A stretch of DNA of 64,000 nucleotides from Candidatus Gastranaerophilales bacterium (GTDB lineage Bacteria > Cyanobacteriota > Vampirovibrionia > Gastranaerophilales > Gastranaerophilaceae). How positions within the stretch are numbered: position 1 is the stretch's first letter; each line of letters opens with the position of its first letter. The stretch lies in contig CALURV010000008.1 in NCBI GenBank assembly GCA_944323285.1, positions 103,203-167,202 of the forward strand. The letters are read 5' to 3'. A model generated the notes under the pieces. The model had not been told where the DNA came from. It searched no databases and saw only the letters and a list, made by a program, of their open reading frames with translations. A program made the translations under genes and the position numbers. Shown here piece after piece: positions 35,268-46,100 of the stretch.

Positions 35268-37079
35268 TTATTTTTTAGATTTAATTTTTATTTTATTTAG
35301 TTGTTTTAAATTATATTTATTATTATATAGCACCAAATAATCTGATTTCCAAAAAGGTAAATTTAAAAATACTTTATTTAAATGATATTGTAATTGCTTA
35401 CTTATATTTCCCCTTATTTTTTCTATTTCTTTATTTGTCATTCCTTCTTCTACTTCATATTTTGAACAATCACAAAAATCATTTCGTTCATTACAAATTT
35501 TAATGTTAAACTTTGAATAATTCTTATATATAAAAGATTTAATTGTTAAAACAAATTCTCCATATCCTAGCATTTGAATATATCTTTTATTTTTTCTTAA
35601 AAAATTTATAGTATCCATTGCTTCACTATATGTTTCTGTTGGGAAATTATACATACAAAATACGTAATTACAAATACCAGCTTTATTGGCTAATTTTATT
35701 AATCTATCTCTATCTCTAAAAACTATTCCTTTATTCATTAATTTATGTATTCTTTCATTTCCCGATTCAAATCCCCAATGAATTAACCTTAAACCTGCTT
35801 TATATGCTTTCTTCAATAATTTATAATCTATTTCTTTTTCAAATCTCGAATAAATACAAAATCTTATTCTAATATTATTTTCAATCAATGCATCTGAAAA
35901 TCTATCAAGAAATTTGGGATGTACTGATTCATCTACTATATAATATGTTGTTACACCATATTTTTCTTTATTTTCTTTAATTTCCTCTATTAAATCCTTC
36001 ATTTTCTTTATGGTATATGTTTTAGCATATGAATGATCACAAAAACTACATTTTTTCCAATAACAACCTCTATTTATCTGCAATGGTAATATCGGTTCAG
36101 GTACAAAATACTTTGTTAAATCATAATCACTATAATCAGGAGGTTTTATCCTTGATAAAATAACAGGCTTTCCAGGAGGATTTATCTTTACTTCTTGATT
36201 TTTCTTATATACCAAATTTGGAACATCCTCTATTGGAATTTCATTATTAATATATTTTGCCAGTTCTAAAATAGAATTTTCTCCCTCTCCATAGGAAAAG
36301 CTATCTGCAAAAATATCAAAGAAACCGGGATTTTTAACAAAACCTTCTAATGTTCTTGAAAAGAAACTACCTCCAATATTAATATGTGCATTTGTTTCTT
36401 TTTTTAATATATTTGCTAATGTTAATCCGCCAATTATTTGACACACATATCCTATTGAAATTCCTATATATGAATATTCTTGTTTCTTTATTTCTTCTAA
36501 CTTTGTTTTGTAAAATTCCAAAAACATATTTTGGTTTTTATCAAAAACAACTTTTTTTATATCTGAAAATTTTAATTCAATAAAATCATTCTTATAATTA
36601 AAGTCTGAACTTATACATGACGGATAATATAATAAAGAATGAATATTTATAATGTAATCAAAAAGAGTTTTTGCTTTAATCAGATTATTATAGTTATAAA
36701 AATATTTTTTATCTTTAAAAGATAACATTATTTTTGATGCATATTCAGATAATTTATCAATATTATTTTTTGTTTCAAAAATTTCTTTTAAAACACTATA
36801 TTTATAGTTTAAAATTTTATTCTCGTCGGAATCATTTTTTCCTAAAAAAGTTTCTTTTTGCTGAGTCAATTTATTAAACTGTTCTTTTAATTTTTCTATT
36901 GTTTTATTAATATAATCTTCAGTTAAAATATAGTTAAAATAATCTATATTTAAATCTAATGCTTTTGCATCAATCCCATTTTTCTTTAACTGAGCAAGTA
37001 AAGATGGTATAGACAAATAAGGCATTTCTATAGTCCATAATGGAGGAAATATTAATAAAAATTTTTTATAACTACTCAT
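35268..37079 (-). CDS. B12-binding-domain radical SAM protein
   Basis: A 603-residue protein. The N-terminal region (LLIFPPLWTIEMPYLSIPSL) and the middle (YIGISIGYVCQIIGGLTLA ... HINIGGSFFSRT) fit a cobalamin-binding-like domain. The radical SAM core has NRGCYWKKCSFCDHSY near residue 340, a CxxxxCxxC variant of CxxxCxxC, then YYIVDESVHPKFL and LIHWGFESGNERIHKLMNKG. Such enzymes perform methylations or other radical modifications, and the substrate is unknown. It overlaps the upstream aminopeptidase gene by 8 bases at the end of the lpx operon. Confidence 0.85.
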   Translation of the reverse strand: MSSYKKFLLIFPPLWTIEMPYLSIPSLLAQLKKNGIDAKALDLNIDYFNYILTEDYINKTIEKLKEQFNKLTQQKETFLGKNDSDENKILNYKYSVLKEIFETKNNIDKLSEYASKIMLSFKDKKYFYNYNNLIKAKTLFDYIINIHSLLYYPSCISSDFNYKNDFIELKFSDIKKVVFDKNQNMFLEFYKTKLEEIKKQEYSYIGISIGYVCQIIGGLTLANILKKETNAHINIGGSFFSRTLEGFVKNPGFFDIFADSFSYGEGENSILELAKYINNEIPIEDVPNLVYKKNQEVKINPPGKPVILSRIKPPDYSDYDLTKYFVPEPILPLQINRGCYWKKCSFCDHSYAKTYTIKKMKDLIEEIKENKEKYGVTTYYIVDESVHPKFLDRFSDALIENNIRIRFCIYSRFEKEIDYKLLKKAYKAGLRLIHWGFESGNERIHKLMNKGIVFRDRDRLIKLANKAGICNYVFCMYNFPTETYSEAMDTINFLRKNKRYIQMLGYGEFVLTIKSFIYKNYSKFNIKICNERNDFCDCSKYEVEEGMTNKEIEKIRGNISKQLQYHLNKVFLNLPFWKSDYLVLYNNKYNLKQLNKIKIKSKK

Positions 37080-38184
37080 TAATTATAAATTTTCCGTTCT
37101 CGTAAATTAGAACATCATCTGCATATATTTTCCCGCCGTTTTTCATGTTTTTAATTAAGTCCCAATGCAGACCTGAAACATTTTTACCGCCAGCTTCAGG
37201 ATATGATGCTCCTATTGCCATATGAATAGAACCGCCTATTTTCTCATCAAACAAGATATTTCCCGTAATATCTTGTATCATCTCATTTGTACCTATTGCT
37301 ATTTCACCGACAAATCTTGAACCTTCATCCATATCAAGCATTTTTAGAAGGAAATCTTCGCCTTTTTCAGCTTTTGCGTCTACTACTTTTCCTTTATCTA
37401 AAGTTAATAGTACTTTTTGGGCTTCATTTCCTCTGTAAATTTGAGGAAAATCAAAATATATTTGACCTTGGGCACTATCTTCTATTGGTGATGTATAGAT
37501 TTCTCCGTCGGGGAAATTATATTCTCCTGCACAGTTTTTCCAAATTCTTCCTGATACATTAAACGTAATATCTGTTTTTTCACCTGTAATTCTTAATTTA
37601 GATTTTCCGTTAAGATAATCTTCTATTCTTTTTTGCTCTTGCGCTATTTGTTTCCATTTTTCTACGGGATTATCCAAATGAAGATAACAAGCTTTTATTA
37701 AAAATTCTGTATATTCATCAAGAGACATTTTTGCTTCTTGAGCAAGTGCATTAGTAGGAAAATCTGCAATTACCCATTTAAAATCTCCATCAGCAGCTCT
37801 TTGCATCATAGCAGCAGACAAATCCTTCATTACACTCGCTCTTTTTGCCATTTTTTTAGCATCACTTCTTGTCATATTTTTTACATTTAACGGTGCACCT
37901 ATAGAAATCATATTTTTTGCTTGCTTATATTCAACTTCAAGCATTGGATCTATATATTCAAGTTGTTTATCTGTTGCATTTTTTATAAAAACTTCGTTTA
38001 ATCCTTCAACTCCCATTCTTACAACAGGATACCCGCCTCTTAAAAGAACTTGCTTATATATTTCTTTTATAAGCGGCTGAGAAAGATATGAATCAGTCCT
38101 TATTACTGTTAATTCTTCAGGTTGAACATTTACAGAATATTCTACCAATACCTTTGCATATTTTTCCCATAGGCTATTTCTCAT
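37072..38184 (-). CDS. ampS: M29 family metal aminopeptidase
   Basis: A 370-residue AmpS/PepS-type aminopeptidase from the ATG at 38184 (MRNSLWEKYAKVLVEYSVNV), which has GAGGTG just before it. A longer frame to 38262 would overlap lpxA by 77 bases and is unlikely. C-terminal motifs that carry the two-metal ligands are visible: EGSRFVGEIAIGTN, GGSIHMAIGASYPEAGG and SGLHWDLIK. It removes N-terminal residues from peptides in the cytoplasm. It is separated by one base from the lpxA stop, so it belongs to the lpx operon. Confidence 0.93.
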   Translation of the reverse strand: MRNSLWEKYAKVLVEYSVNVQPEELTVIRTDSYLSQPLIKEIYKQVLLRGGYPVVRMGVEGLNEVFIKNATDKQLEYIDPMLEVEYKQAKNMISIGAPLNVKNMTRSDAKKMAKRASVMKDLSAAMMQRAADGDFKWVIADFPTNALAQEAKMSLDEYTEFLIKACYLHLDNPVEKWKQIAQEQKRIEDYLNGKSKLRITGEKTDITFNVSGRIWKNCAGEYNFPDGEIYTSPIEDSAQGQIYFDFPQIYRGNEAQKVLLTLDKGKVVDAKAEKGEDFLLKMLDMDEGSRFVGEIAIGTNEMIQDITGNILFDEKIGGSIHMAIGASYPEAGGKNVSGLHWDLIKNMKNGGKIYADDVLIYENGKFIINE

Positions 38185-38185
38185 T

Positions 38186-38989
38186 TTACACCTCTTCATC
38201 AACAAGATCATTACATCTTGATAAATATATTCCTCGTTTTGATGTTTTAATAAATTCGGCAAGTCTTAGAACATTTTTATCATCAGCATATTTCTCTTCC
38301 AAAATATTAACAACATCTGATAATTTATGTTTTCTTGATTGTATTAATTTATATGCTTCTCTTATATTTTTTCTTTCTTGAGGAGAAAATCCTCTTCTCT
38401 TTAACCCTATTACATTTGGACCATGCATTATAGCAGGACGTCCATCCGCTTTACAAAACGGAGGAAGATCCATTCTTGCTGCTGAAAAACCTGACACAAT
38501 TACATATTCACCAATTCTTACATTTTGATGGTATACACTCATTCCACCTAAAAATGCACCTTTACCAACTTGACAATGTCCGCCTATAGTAGCTAAATTA
38601 GCAAATATCGCTTCTTCTTCCACTACGCAATTATGAGCAACATGAGCTGATGCCATAAATAAACATTTATCTCCAACTTTAGTTATAGCTCCATCTTCAC
38701 CTGCTGCTCTATTTATTGTTACATATTCTTTTATAATACAATTTTTTCCTATTACAGCTTTTGTTTTTTCACCTTTATAACCTAAATCCTGAGGAGCTGT
38801 TCCTATACTTGCAAAAGGATATATTGTAGTGTTATCTCCTATTTCACAGTATTCTAAATATGCATTTGCAAAAATTTTTACATTTTCGCCTAAAACAACA
38901 TTTTCTCCTATTACTACGTAAGGTCCTATTTCACAACTTGCAGGTATTACTGCGTCTTTTGCTATAATTGCTGTTTCATGTATAGACAT
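38186..38989 (-). CDS. lpxA: UDP-N-acetylglucosamine acyltransferase
   Basis: A 267-residue left-handed beta-helix acyltransferase with many hexapeptide repeats. It has the catalytic His region FMASAHVAHNCVV, GGHCQVGKGAFLGG and the C-terminal helical bundle (LKRRGFSPQERKNIREAYKL). It adds the first acyl chain to UDP-GlcNAc, the first step of lipid A synthesis. It is part of the lpxD-lpxC-fabZ-lpxA order seen here on the minus strand. Confidence 0.97.
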   Translation of the reverse strand: MSIHETAIIAKDAVIPASCEIGPYVVIGENVVLGENVKIFANAYLEYCEIGDNTTIYPFASIGTAPQDLGYKGEKTKAVIGKNCIIKEYVTINRAAGEDGAITKVGDKCLFMASAHVAHNCVVEEEAIFANLATIGGHCQVGKGAFLGGMSVYHQNVRIGEYVIVSGFSAARMDLPPFCKADGRPAIMHGPNVIGLKRRGFSPQERKNIREAYKLIQSRKHKLSDVVNILEEKYADDKNVLRLAEFIKTSKRGIYLSRCNDLVDEEV

Positions 38990-39002
38990 ATTTTCTTCCT
39001 CT

Positions 39003-39455
39003 CTATTTATTACCTACAATTGAAAACATTAAATCTGCTTCTACCGCCAGATGTCCGTCAACAAAACCTTTTGCATGTGCTTTAGCTATCGGCCCTTTTA
39101 TTTTTACCAACTCCGCTTCCATATCAAATCTATCTCCGGGCTTAACCTGTTTTCTAAACCTTACTCCATCTATTCCGGCATATAAAAATAATTTATCTTT
39201 ATATTGAGGTAATGGCATTAACACACCCGCTGACATTTGAGCCATTGCTTCCAGTTGTAAAACTCCGGGGAAAACTGGATTATTTGGGAAATGTCCTTGG
39301 AAAAATTCCTCATTCATTGTTAAATTCTTATAACCTTTACAATATTTTCCGGGAACACATTCTGTTATTCTATCTACGAGTAAAAAAGGATATCTGTGAG
39401 GTATCATATTCATTATATCTATCACATCAAATGTCACTATTTGCTCTTCTGTCAT
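39003..39455 (-). CDS. fabZ: (3R)-hydroxyacyl-ACP dehydratase FabZ
   Basis: A 150-residue hot-dog-fold dehydratase. It has MIPHRYPFLLVDRI, FFQGHFPNNPVFPGVLQLEA (catalytic His and, after the helix start, Glu) and FLYAGIDGVRFRKQVKPGD. It dehydrates 3-hydroxyacyl-ACP and competes with LpxA for substrate. Its ATG overlaps the lpxC stop by one base. Confidence 0.96.
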   Translation of the reverse strand: MTEEQIVTFDVIDIMNMIPHRYPFLLVDRITECVPGKYCKGYKNLTMNEEFFQGHFPNNPVFPGVLQLEAMAQMSAGVLMPLPQYKDKLFLYAGIDGVRFRKQVKPGDRFDMEAELVKIKGPIAKAHAKGFVDGHLAVEADLMFSIVGNK

Positions 39456-40261
39456 TATTCCTCCATTATCAATTTATCTTTTAATATTTTTGCTGTTTTA
39501 ACATGAACAGTGTGTCCTGCTTCTTTTACTATTATTTCTGCATTAAAATTCAAAATATTACACCCTGCAAGATAAAAATCTCCTATCAAATCAAGAATTT
39601 TATGCTTTATAGGTTCATATTCCGATTTTAATTCTGTTGTATACCCATCATCAGTTAAACCAACAGTATTATTTATATTAGCTCCTCTTGCATATCCTGC
39701 TTTTTGAAGCATTTCTAGTTCATTTAAATATCCAAATGTTCTTGCCTCTACAACTTCATCCAGCTTATTTATATCTAAGCTTACCCACCTGTTTTTTAAA
39801 TCTTTGTGTCTAAAATTAACACTGTATGTCACATTCAAATTATCAGAAGGTAATACAACCAAATGAGTTTTTCCGTTAAGATATGAAACCGGTTCTTTTA
39901 ATGACATTTTTTTCTCATTAGACTCTATTATACCAGCTTCCTTAAAAGCATCTATCCATTCCTTTGATGCCCCGCCTAATATAGGCATTTCAAAATGCGA
40001 AAGATATACTTCAAGTGAATCTATTTTACATATAGCACAAGCTGCCATAAAATGTTCTATTAACATTACTTTTATTTCATCATTACCAATAACCGTACAA
40101 TGCTCTGTTGAAATAACATTTTCAACTTTTGCTTCTATACTTTTACCGGCGAAATGAAATCTTATACCTTTTTCTTTTGAAGGACAAACCTTTGCCTCTG
40201 ATTCAAGTCCAGTCATTAATGCTACTGATTTTAAAACAACCTCTTTTTTTAAAGTACCCAT
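39455..40261 (-). CDS. lpxC: UDP-3-O-acyl-N-acetylglucosamine deacetylase
   Basis: A 268-residue zinc deacetylase, short but within family range. Zinc-binding IEHFMAACAI (His) and EPIKHKILDLIGDFYLAG (HKxxD) are present. GRTFGYLNELEMLQK appears as ARTFGYLNELEMLQK. It catalyses the committed lipid A step. It lies four bases after lpxD and overlaps fabZ. Confidence 0.96.
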   Translation of the reverse strand: MGTLKKEVVLKSVALMTGLESEAKVCPSKEKGIRFHFAGKSIEAKVENVISTEHCTVIGNDEIKVMLIEHFMAACAICKIDSLEVYLSHFEMPILGGASKEWIDAFKEAGIIESNEKKMSLKEPVSYLNGKTHLVVLPSDNLNVTYSVNFRHKDLKNRWVSLDINKLDEVVEARTFGYLNELEMLQKAGYARGANINNTVGLTDDGYTTELKSEYEPIKHKILDLIGDFYLAGCNILNFNAEIIVKEAGHTVHVKTAKILKDKLIMEE

Positions 40262-40265
40262 TTAT

Positions 40266-41354
40266 TTAATCCTTTAGCAAATGTTCATAATCCTTGAATT
40301 TATTTACCAAGTCTTCTGCTTTTTTCATTGTTTTCATATGTTTAATGAAATCTTTTCTTGGCATTGCAGGGGCTCCTATTAATATTGATTTTTCAGGGAA
40401 GCTTCTTGTAATTCCGGCTTTTGCCATTATAATTGAATCACTTCCTATCTCAATATGATCTGCCATACCTACTTGTCCTGCTATTACAACTCTGTCCCCT
40501 ATTTTGCAGCTTCCTGCTATACCCACTTGAGATACAATCATACAGCCTTTTCCGATTTTACAGTTATGTCCTATTTGAACCAAATTATCTATCTTTGTTT
40601 GTTCTCCAATGACTGTATTTTCTATAGTACCTTTATCTATACAAGTGTTTGCACCTATTTCAACATCATCTTCTATTATTACTGAACCAACTGAAGGTAT
40701 TTTGTATATTTTCTGGTCAGTATTATCTTCTTTTACACTGCCCTCTTGTCTTGCATTCTCAACATTATTAGGGTTTTCCGTAACAAAACTGAAACCGTCT
40801 GCAGCTATACTTACAGAATGCTGCAATATAACACGATTACCTATTATTGCATTATCACCGATGTTGCATCCCGGATGGAACAAACAATTTTCACCAATTT
40901 GTACTGCTCTGCCTATGTAGATATTCGCTAATATCTTAGTATTCTTCCCTATTGTTACATCTTTTGAAATAACAACATTCGGTCCAATAGAAACATTTTC
41001 TCCTATTTTAGCTGTAGGATGAACTGTTGCACTCGGATGAATACCTACAGTTGAATCCGGCGGCATATAAAATAAATGTAACAACTTCATCATTGCTAAA
41101 CGTGGACGTTCTGCTTCTATCGTTGAAATTAATTCGGATGTAACACCTATGGGAACCAATGCTGCCTTTGCTTTTGTTTTTGATAAGTTCTCTATTTCAT
41201 CTTCATTTAAGGCTAATGCTAATGTATTCTCATCAGCTAATAGAGGAGGTCCCAACTTCGTTATTTTTACATCTTCCAACTTTGTTAAAATACCGCCTAC
41301 TATTTGTGATATTTCTTCTAATGAATATGTTGTCATTGTATTTATATCCCTCAT
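40266..41354 (-). CDS. lpxD: UDP-3-O-acylglucosamine N-acyltransferase
   Basis: A 362-residue protein. The N-terminal uridine-binding domain ([13 protein letters not shown]) is followed by a left-handed beta-helix of hexapeptide repeats ([13 protein letters not shown]) with [10 protein letters not shown] near the acyl site, and a C-terminal helix. It adds the second acyl chain in lipid A synthesis. An AGAGGA lies at good distance from the ATG chosen. It is first of the lpxD-lpxC-fabZ-lpxA run. Confidence 0.96.
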   Translation of the reverse strand: MRDINTMTTYSLEEISQIVGGILTKLEDVKITKLGPPLLADENTLALALNEDEIENLSKTKAKAALVPIGVTSELISTIEAERPRLAMMKLLHLFYMPPDSTVGIHPSATVHPTAKIGENVSIGPNVVISKDVTIGKNTKILANIYIGRAVQIGENCLFHPGCNIGDNAIIGNRVILQHSVSIAADGFSFVTENPNNVENARQEGSVKEDNTDQKIYKIPSVGSVIIEDDVEIGANTCIDKGTIENTVIGEQTKIDNLVQIGHNCKIGKGCMIVSQVGIAGSCKIGDRVVIAGQVGMADHIEIGSDSIIMAKAGITRSFPEKSILIGAPAMPRKDFIKHMKTMKKAEDLVNKFKDYEHLLKD

Positions 41355-41451
41355 TTATTTTTCCTCTTTTATTTATATATTTTAATACGACAGGAAAAAA
41401 AACACAAACTTTATCACTGCGCAAATAACCTATTCATAAGATTATAAAGCT

Positions 41452-41916
41452 TTATTTCGATTTCATTTTTTCTATTATTGATGTAGTTGATTTCCCTTCT
41501 ACAAAAGAAATAAATTCAATTCTTCCACCTGAAGCCATTATTCCTTTTGCCTCAGGAAGCGTTTCTATTGTATAATCTGCGCCTTTTGTATGCACATTAG
41601 GTTTTATTCTTAAAAGTAAGTCTATTGGAGAAGTTTCATCAAATAATACAACATAATCTACGCTTCTTAATGCTGATAGAACTTCTGCTCTGTCTTCTTC
41701 ATTATTTATAGGACGACTATCTCCTTTTATTTCTTTTACGGACTTATCTGAATTTAGGGCAACAATTAATACATCTCCAAAACTTTTTGCTTTATTTAAA
41801 TATCTTACATGCCCAACATGCAATATATCAAAGCAGCCATTCGTTGTTACTATTGTCTTATTTTCTTTTCTTAACTTTTTTAATAAATTATCTAATTCAC
41901 TTTGTTTTATTAACAT
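41452..41916 (-). CDS. rfaE2: Heptose-1-phosphate adenylyltransferase (RfaE2/HldC type)
   Basis: A 154-residue nucleotidyltransferase with VTTNGCFDILHVGHVRYL (the HxGH nucleotide-binding motif), SDKSVKEIKGDSRPIN and VHTKGADYT. It is the second half of HldE as a separate protein; the kinase half is at 28703. It activates heptose 1-phosphate for ADP-heptose synthesis. It is upstream of lpxD on the same strand with a 97-base gap. Confidence 0.94.
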   Translation of the reverse strand: MLIKQSELDNLLKKLRKENKTIVTTNGCFDILHVGHVRYLNKAKSFGDVLIVALNSDKSVKEIKGDSRPINNEEDRAEVLSALRSVDYVVLFDETSPIDLLLRIKPNVHTKGADYTIETLPEAKGIMASGGRIEFISFVEGKSTTSIIEKMKSK

Positions 41917-41929
41917 AAATTCTCCGAGA

Positions 41930-41968
41930 AAAAGGCAAAGAAAATTTGATACGTTTTCTTTGCCTTTT
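41930..41968 (-). terminator. Hairpin terminator of the PpiC/SurA-like gene
   Basis: AAAAGGCAAAGAAAA pairs with TTTTCTTTGCCTTTT around a nine-base loop. On the minus strand it follows the lipoprotein gene at 41974 and is followed by a T-run before rfaE2. Confidence 0.8.
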
Positions 41969-41973
41969 AATTT

Positions 41974-43113
41974 TTATTTATTACTATTTGTTTGAAGTGA
42001 TGTTAATGCTTTTAATTCCGGATTTTTTTCTGCCTGTTCTTTTATTTTCTTTTGTATCTCTTCCGGATTATAAGTAGGATCAAGGAATTCAATTTTTGCT
42101 TCTTTTCTTAAACTTTCTATTTTATTTTTTAATATATCTACCTTATCCTGATTTTCTAGATAATTAATAATATCTTTTTTACTTTGTTCAAAAGATAATG
42201 TACCTGCTTCATTTCTATCTGTAACCATTATTATATGGTAACCGAAATCTGTTTTTACAACTTCTGAAATAGTATTAGGAGCTATAGAAAAAGCAACCCG
42301 AGCAAAAGGTTCAACCATTTCTTCTTTAGCAAAGAAACCTAAATCTCCACCTTTTATTGCACTTGCCAAATCTTCTGAATTTTCTTTAGCTACTTTAGCA
42401 AATGTTTTTGGCGCTTTTTTTAATTGAGCCTGCAATTTTTCCGCTTTTTTTAATCTGGCCTGCATTTCCTCTTCTGCTTTGGCATTTACTTCTTCATCCG
42501 TTAAATCTTTATTTTCTTCTTTTATTTTATCTTTTATCTGATTAATATTTGCAGAAATTAATATATGTGATGCTCTTACTCTTTTTGGATACTTAAATTT
42601 GTCTATATTATCATCATAATATTTTTTTGCAACAGATTCACCTATTGAAACCATTGCTATTGAATCTACAAATTTCTTCATCTTTATTTCTTCTTGTACA
42701 TCCTTTTTAAAATTCTCATAGGTTACATTATTTGCTTTTAAAATTTGAAGGAATTGTTCTTTTGTTCCAAACTTACTTATTATTTCTTTTTCAGCATTTT
42801 CAAGATCTTCTTTGGATACATTAATTTTACGTTTATCCATTTCTTCATTTAAAAGAGCTTTAACAATTAAAGTAGAAACAACTTGTTCTTTCATCATTAA
42901 TGCAAAAATATTATCGGGATCTTTCTTTAAATCAACTCCCATTTGCTCAAACATTTTATTTGATACCACAGTATCATAAGCTTTATTAAATTCCGTTTTG
43001 GTTATAACTGTATCATTTATTTTTATGATATCGTTATCGTTCTTTTTCAAACTGCACCCTGTAAAAAGAAACATTGTAAGAAGTGCAAATGCAACTACTT
43101 TTAATTTATTCAT
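41974..43113 (-). CDS. PpiC/SurA-type peptidyl-prolyl isomerase lipoprotein
   Basis: A 379-residue lipoprotein. The signal sequence ends in the lipobox LFTGC (Cys20). SurA/PrsA-like helical N-domain follows (INDTVITKTEFNKAYD). A parvulin domain has VRASHILISANI, GGDLGFFAKEEMVEPFARVA and TDFGYHIIMV. A long Lys/Glu-rich helical insertion (about 200-235) interrupts the start of the parvulin domain. It acts as an outer-membrane or secreted-protein folding factor at the membrane. A strong AAGGAG precedes the ATG. It follows mfd on the same strand. Confidence 0.92.
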   Translation of the reverse strand: MNKLKVVAFALLTMFLFTGCSLKKNDNDIIKINDTVITKTEFNKAYDTVVSNKMFEQMGVDLKKDPDNIFALMMKEQVVSTLIVKALLNEEMDKRKINVSKEDLENAEKEIISKFGTKEQFLQILKANNVTYENFKKDVQEEIKMKKFVDSIAMVSIGESVAKKYYDDNIDKFKYPKRVRASHILISANINQIKDKIKEENKDLTDEEVNAKAEEEMQARLKKAEKLQAQLKKAPKTFAKVAKENSEDLASAIKGGDLGFFAKEEMVEPFARVAFSIAPNTISEVVKTDFGYHIIMVTDRNEAGTLSFEQSKKDIINYLENQDKVDILKNKIESLRKEAKIEFLDPTYNPEEIQKKIKEQAEKNPELKALTSLQTNSNK

Positions 43114-43133
43114 AATTTTCTCCTTGGCTAATA

Positions 43134-46100
43134 CTAACCTTTCGCATTTGGATTATAATCATATCCTATCTTTAGTATATGATAAAATAAATTAGCCAGA
43201 ATGTTAAACAATTCATCAAAATTTATATAATTTGTGTTAATAATTAGTATACTTTTCCCGTCATTACAAGTATTCGGAGCAAGTGTATACTTAATATATT
43301 TTGTAATATTTTTATCTAATCCATTAGATAATATATTCCACTCTCCTTTAGATAAATTTATATATATCCTTATTGTTGAATCAACTTCTCTAATTAATGA
43401 AATTCCGGCTTGGGTTGCTAATAATCTTAAATGAACCAGTTTTATAAGATTTTCAACAGGTTCTGACATTTTTGAAAATCTGTCTTTCCATTCAGATTTT
43501 ATTACATCTAATTCTTCTATAGATTTAACATCAGCTAAACGTTTATATTCAATCATTTTTTGTTCTTTAGAGCCAACCCATTCATCGGGTATAAATGCTG
43601 TAACATTTATATCAACTATTGCAGGTTTATACTCATTAACTTTTCCTTCTTGAATTTCAACAATTGCGTCTTCTAGAAGTTGACAATATGTGTCAAACCC
43701 TACATTTACCATTTGACCATGCTGTTTTGTACCTAATACGTTTCCGACACCTCTTATTTCAATATCTCTCATGGCAATTTGATATCCGCTGCCAAGTGTC
43801 GTAAATTCTTTTATATACTTTAATCTTTTAATAGCATCTTGCGTTAAATTCTTATTACTCTTATATAAACAATAACAAAATGCCTGACGTGCAGTTCTCC
43901 CGACTCTTCCCCTTATTTGATATAACTGCGCTAAGCCGAATTTATCTGCATCATGTATTATCATTGTATTAGCATTTTGTATATCTAGACCTGATTCTAT
44001 TATTGTTGTACACAATAAAACATCATATTCTTTATTTAGAAAATCTACCATTATTTGTTCCAGTGCGCTCTTATCCATTTGTCCATGTGCCACTGCAAGT
44101 CTTATATTTGGCATTAATTCTTTTAAATTTCTCGCAAAATCATATATGCTTTCTACTCTGTTATACAAATAAAAAACCTGACCTTCTCTTTCTAGTTCAT
44201 AATTAATTGCATTTTTTATTATTGATTCTTTATATTCTCCTATGTATGTTTTTATCGGCAATCTGTTTGTCGGTGGAGTATTTATTATACTCATATCTTT
44301 TATACCTGATAAAGACATATATAATGTTCTTGGTATAGGGGTCGCTGACATTGTTAATATATCAATATTCTTTTTTAATCGTTTTAATTTTTCTTTATGT
44401 TTTACTCCGAATTTATGTTCTTCATCTATTACAAGAAGACCTAAATCCTTAAATTGTATATCATCTTGTAATAATCTATGAGTACCTACTACAACATCAA
44501 CCTCACCTAAAATAAGTTTTTTTATAATTTCTTTTTGTTCTTTATTACTTTTAAATCTGGAAAGAAATTCTACCTTTATAGGAAATGGCTTAAATCTGTC
44601 CGATATTGTTTGATAATGCTGCATCGCAAGAATTGTTGTCGGAACAACAACTGCAGCTTGTTTCGATGACATTACTGCTTTAAATATTGCTCTTATTGCA
44701 ACTTCTGTTTTACCAAAACCCACATCTCCGCATATTAATCTATCCATTGGTTTTTCAGATTCCATATCTTCTTTTGTTTGAGATATTGCTTTCATTTGAT
44801 CAGGGGTTTCCGTAAATTCAAAAGCATCTTCCATTTCGTACTGCCAAGGCGTATCAGGTTCAAATGCATATCCTTTTGAAATTTTTCTTATTGCATATAA
44901 ATTTATTAAATCTTTTGCTACATCTTCTACTGCTTTTTTTACTTTTCCTTTTGTTATATTCCAATCATTTCCGCCCATCTTAGACAAAGACGGAACTATA
45001 TTCCCTGAACCCCTATATCTGCATAGCATATTTATTTGTTCTGCCGGTATATGTAATTTATCCCCTCTGGCATACTCTAAGGTCAAATAATCTTTTTCTT
45101 CATTATCTATTACCTGTTTCGATAAACCTCTGAATATACCTATTCCATGCACCATATGAACTATATAATCACCTTCTTTTATATCATTCAGGCTTTCTAT
45201 AAAATCCAAATTCTCTCTTCTATAGTTATATCTTACAGAAGTTATATCTTTTGAACGCTTATTAAATAATTCTTTATCTGTAATTACTATTATTTTGCAA
45301 TTTTCTATTATACTGCCGGATAAAACAAGATTGTTTGTTACGTACACTTTTTTATCCTCAACTTTTTCTTCTGAATATGCAAGTTCATATTCTTTTAAAA
45401 TTTCTTCTACTCTATTTTTATAGTCAGTTGCAACTATAACTGCATAGTTTTCTTTTATCTTATTTTCTATAAATAATGCTATTTCATCTGTTCCGGAAGA
45501 AAAATACGGAATTAATTGTGTATCAAGTTCTATATTTATGTCATATTCTTCAGATATAAAATTATCAAAATATATTTTTAAAAATTTACTTATTGTTGTT
45601 AAAAATTCCTTAAGATTATAATGATTTAGTTTTTCAAGAGGCAGGGTTTGAACAGTTTTAATGTTTTCTAAATATTGTTTTTCTAAGTTCTCTGTCATTT
45701 GTTCATATCTTGATTTTATTTGAGTATAGTCATCTAAAACACAAATAAAATCACTTGGATTTATTATTCTTGTTAAAACATCTAAATCAGTATTAAAATA
45801 TGACTCATAATACTCAATACCTTCAAAATAATCTTCATTCTTTATTGAACTAATTATTTCTATAACTTTCTCTTCTTCGTTATTATATTTTTCTACTTTT
45901 TTATAGGAGTCTTTATCTAATATAAACTTATATAATGGTAATATTTCAGCTAATTTAACCTTTTCGATACTTCTTTGATTTGTATTATCAAAAATTCTTA
46001 TATCAGTAACGGTATCTCCCCATAGTTCAATTCTATATGGTTTTTCACTAAGAGGAAAAACATCTATGATGTCTCCCCTAATACTAAATTCCCCAATATC

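Noticed and set aside
38185..38262. Longer N-terminus for the M29 aminopeptidase
   Set aside because: It would overlap lpxA by 77 bases. The ATG at 38184 has a GAGGTG and matches family starts.
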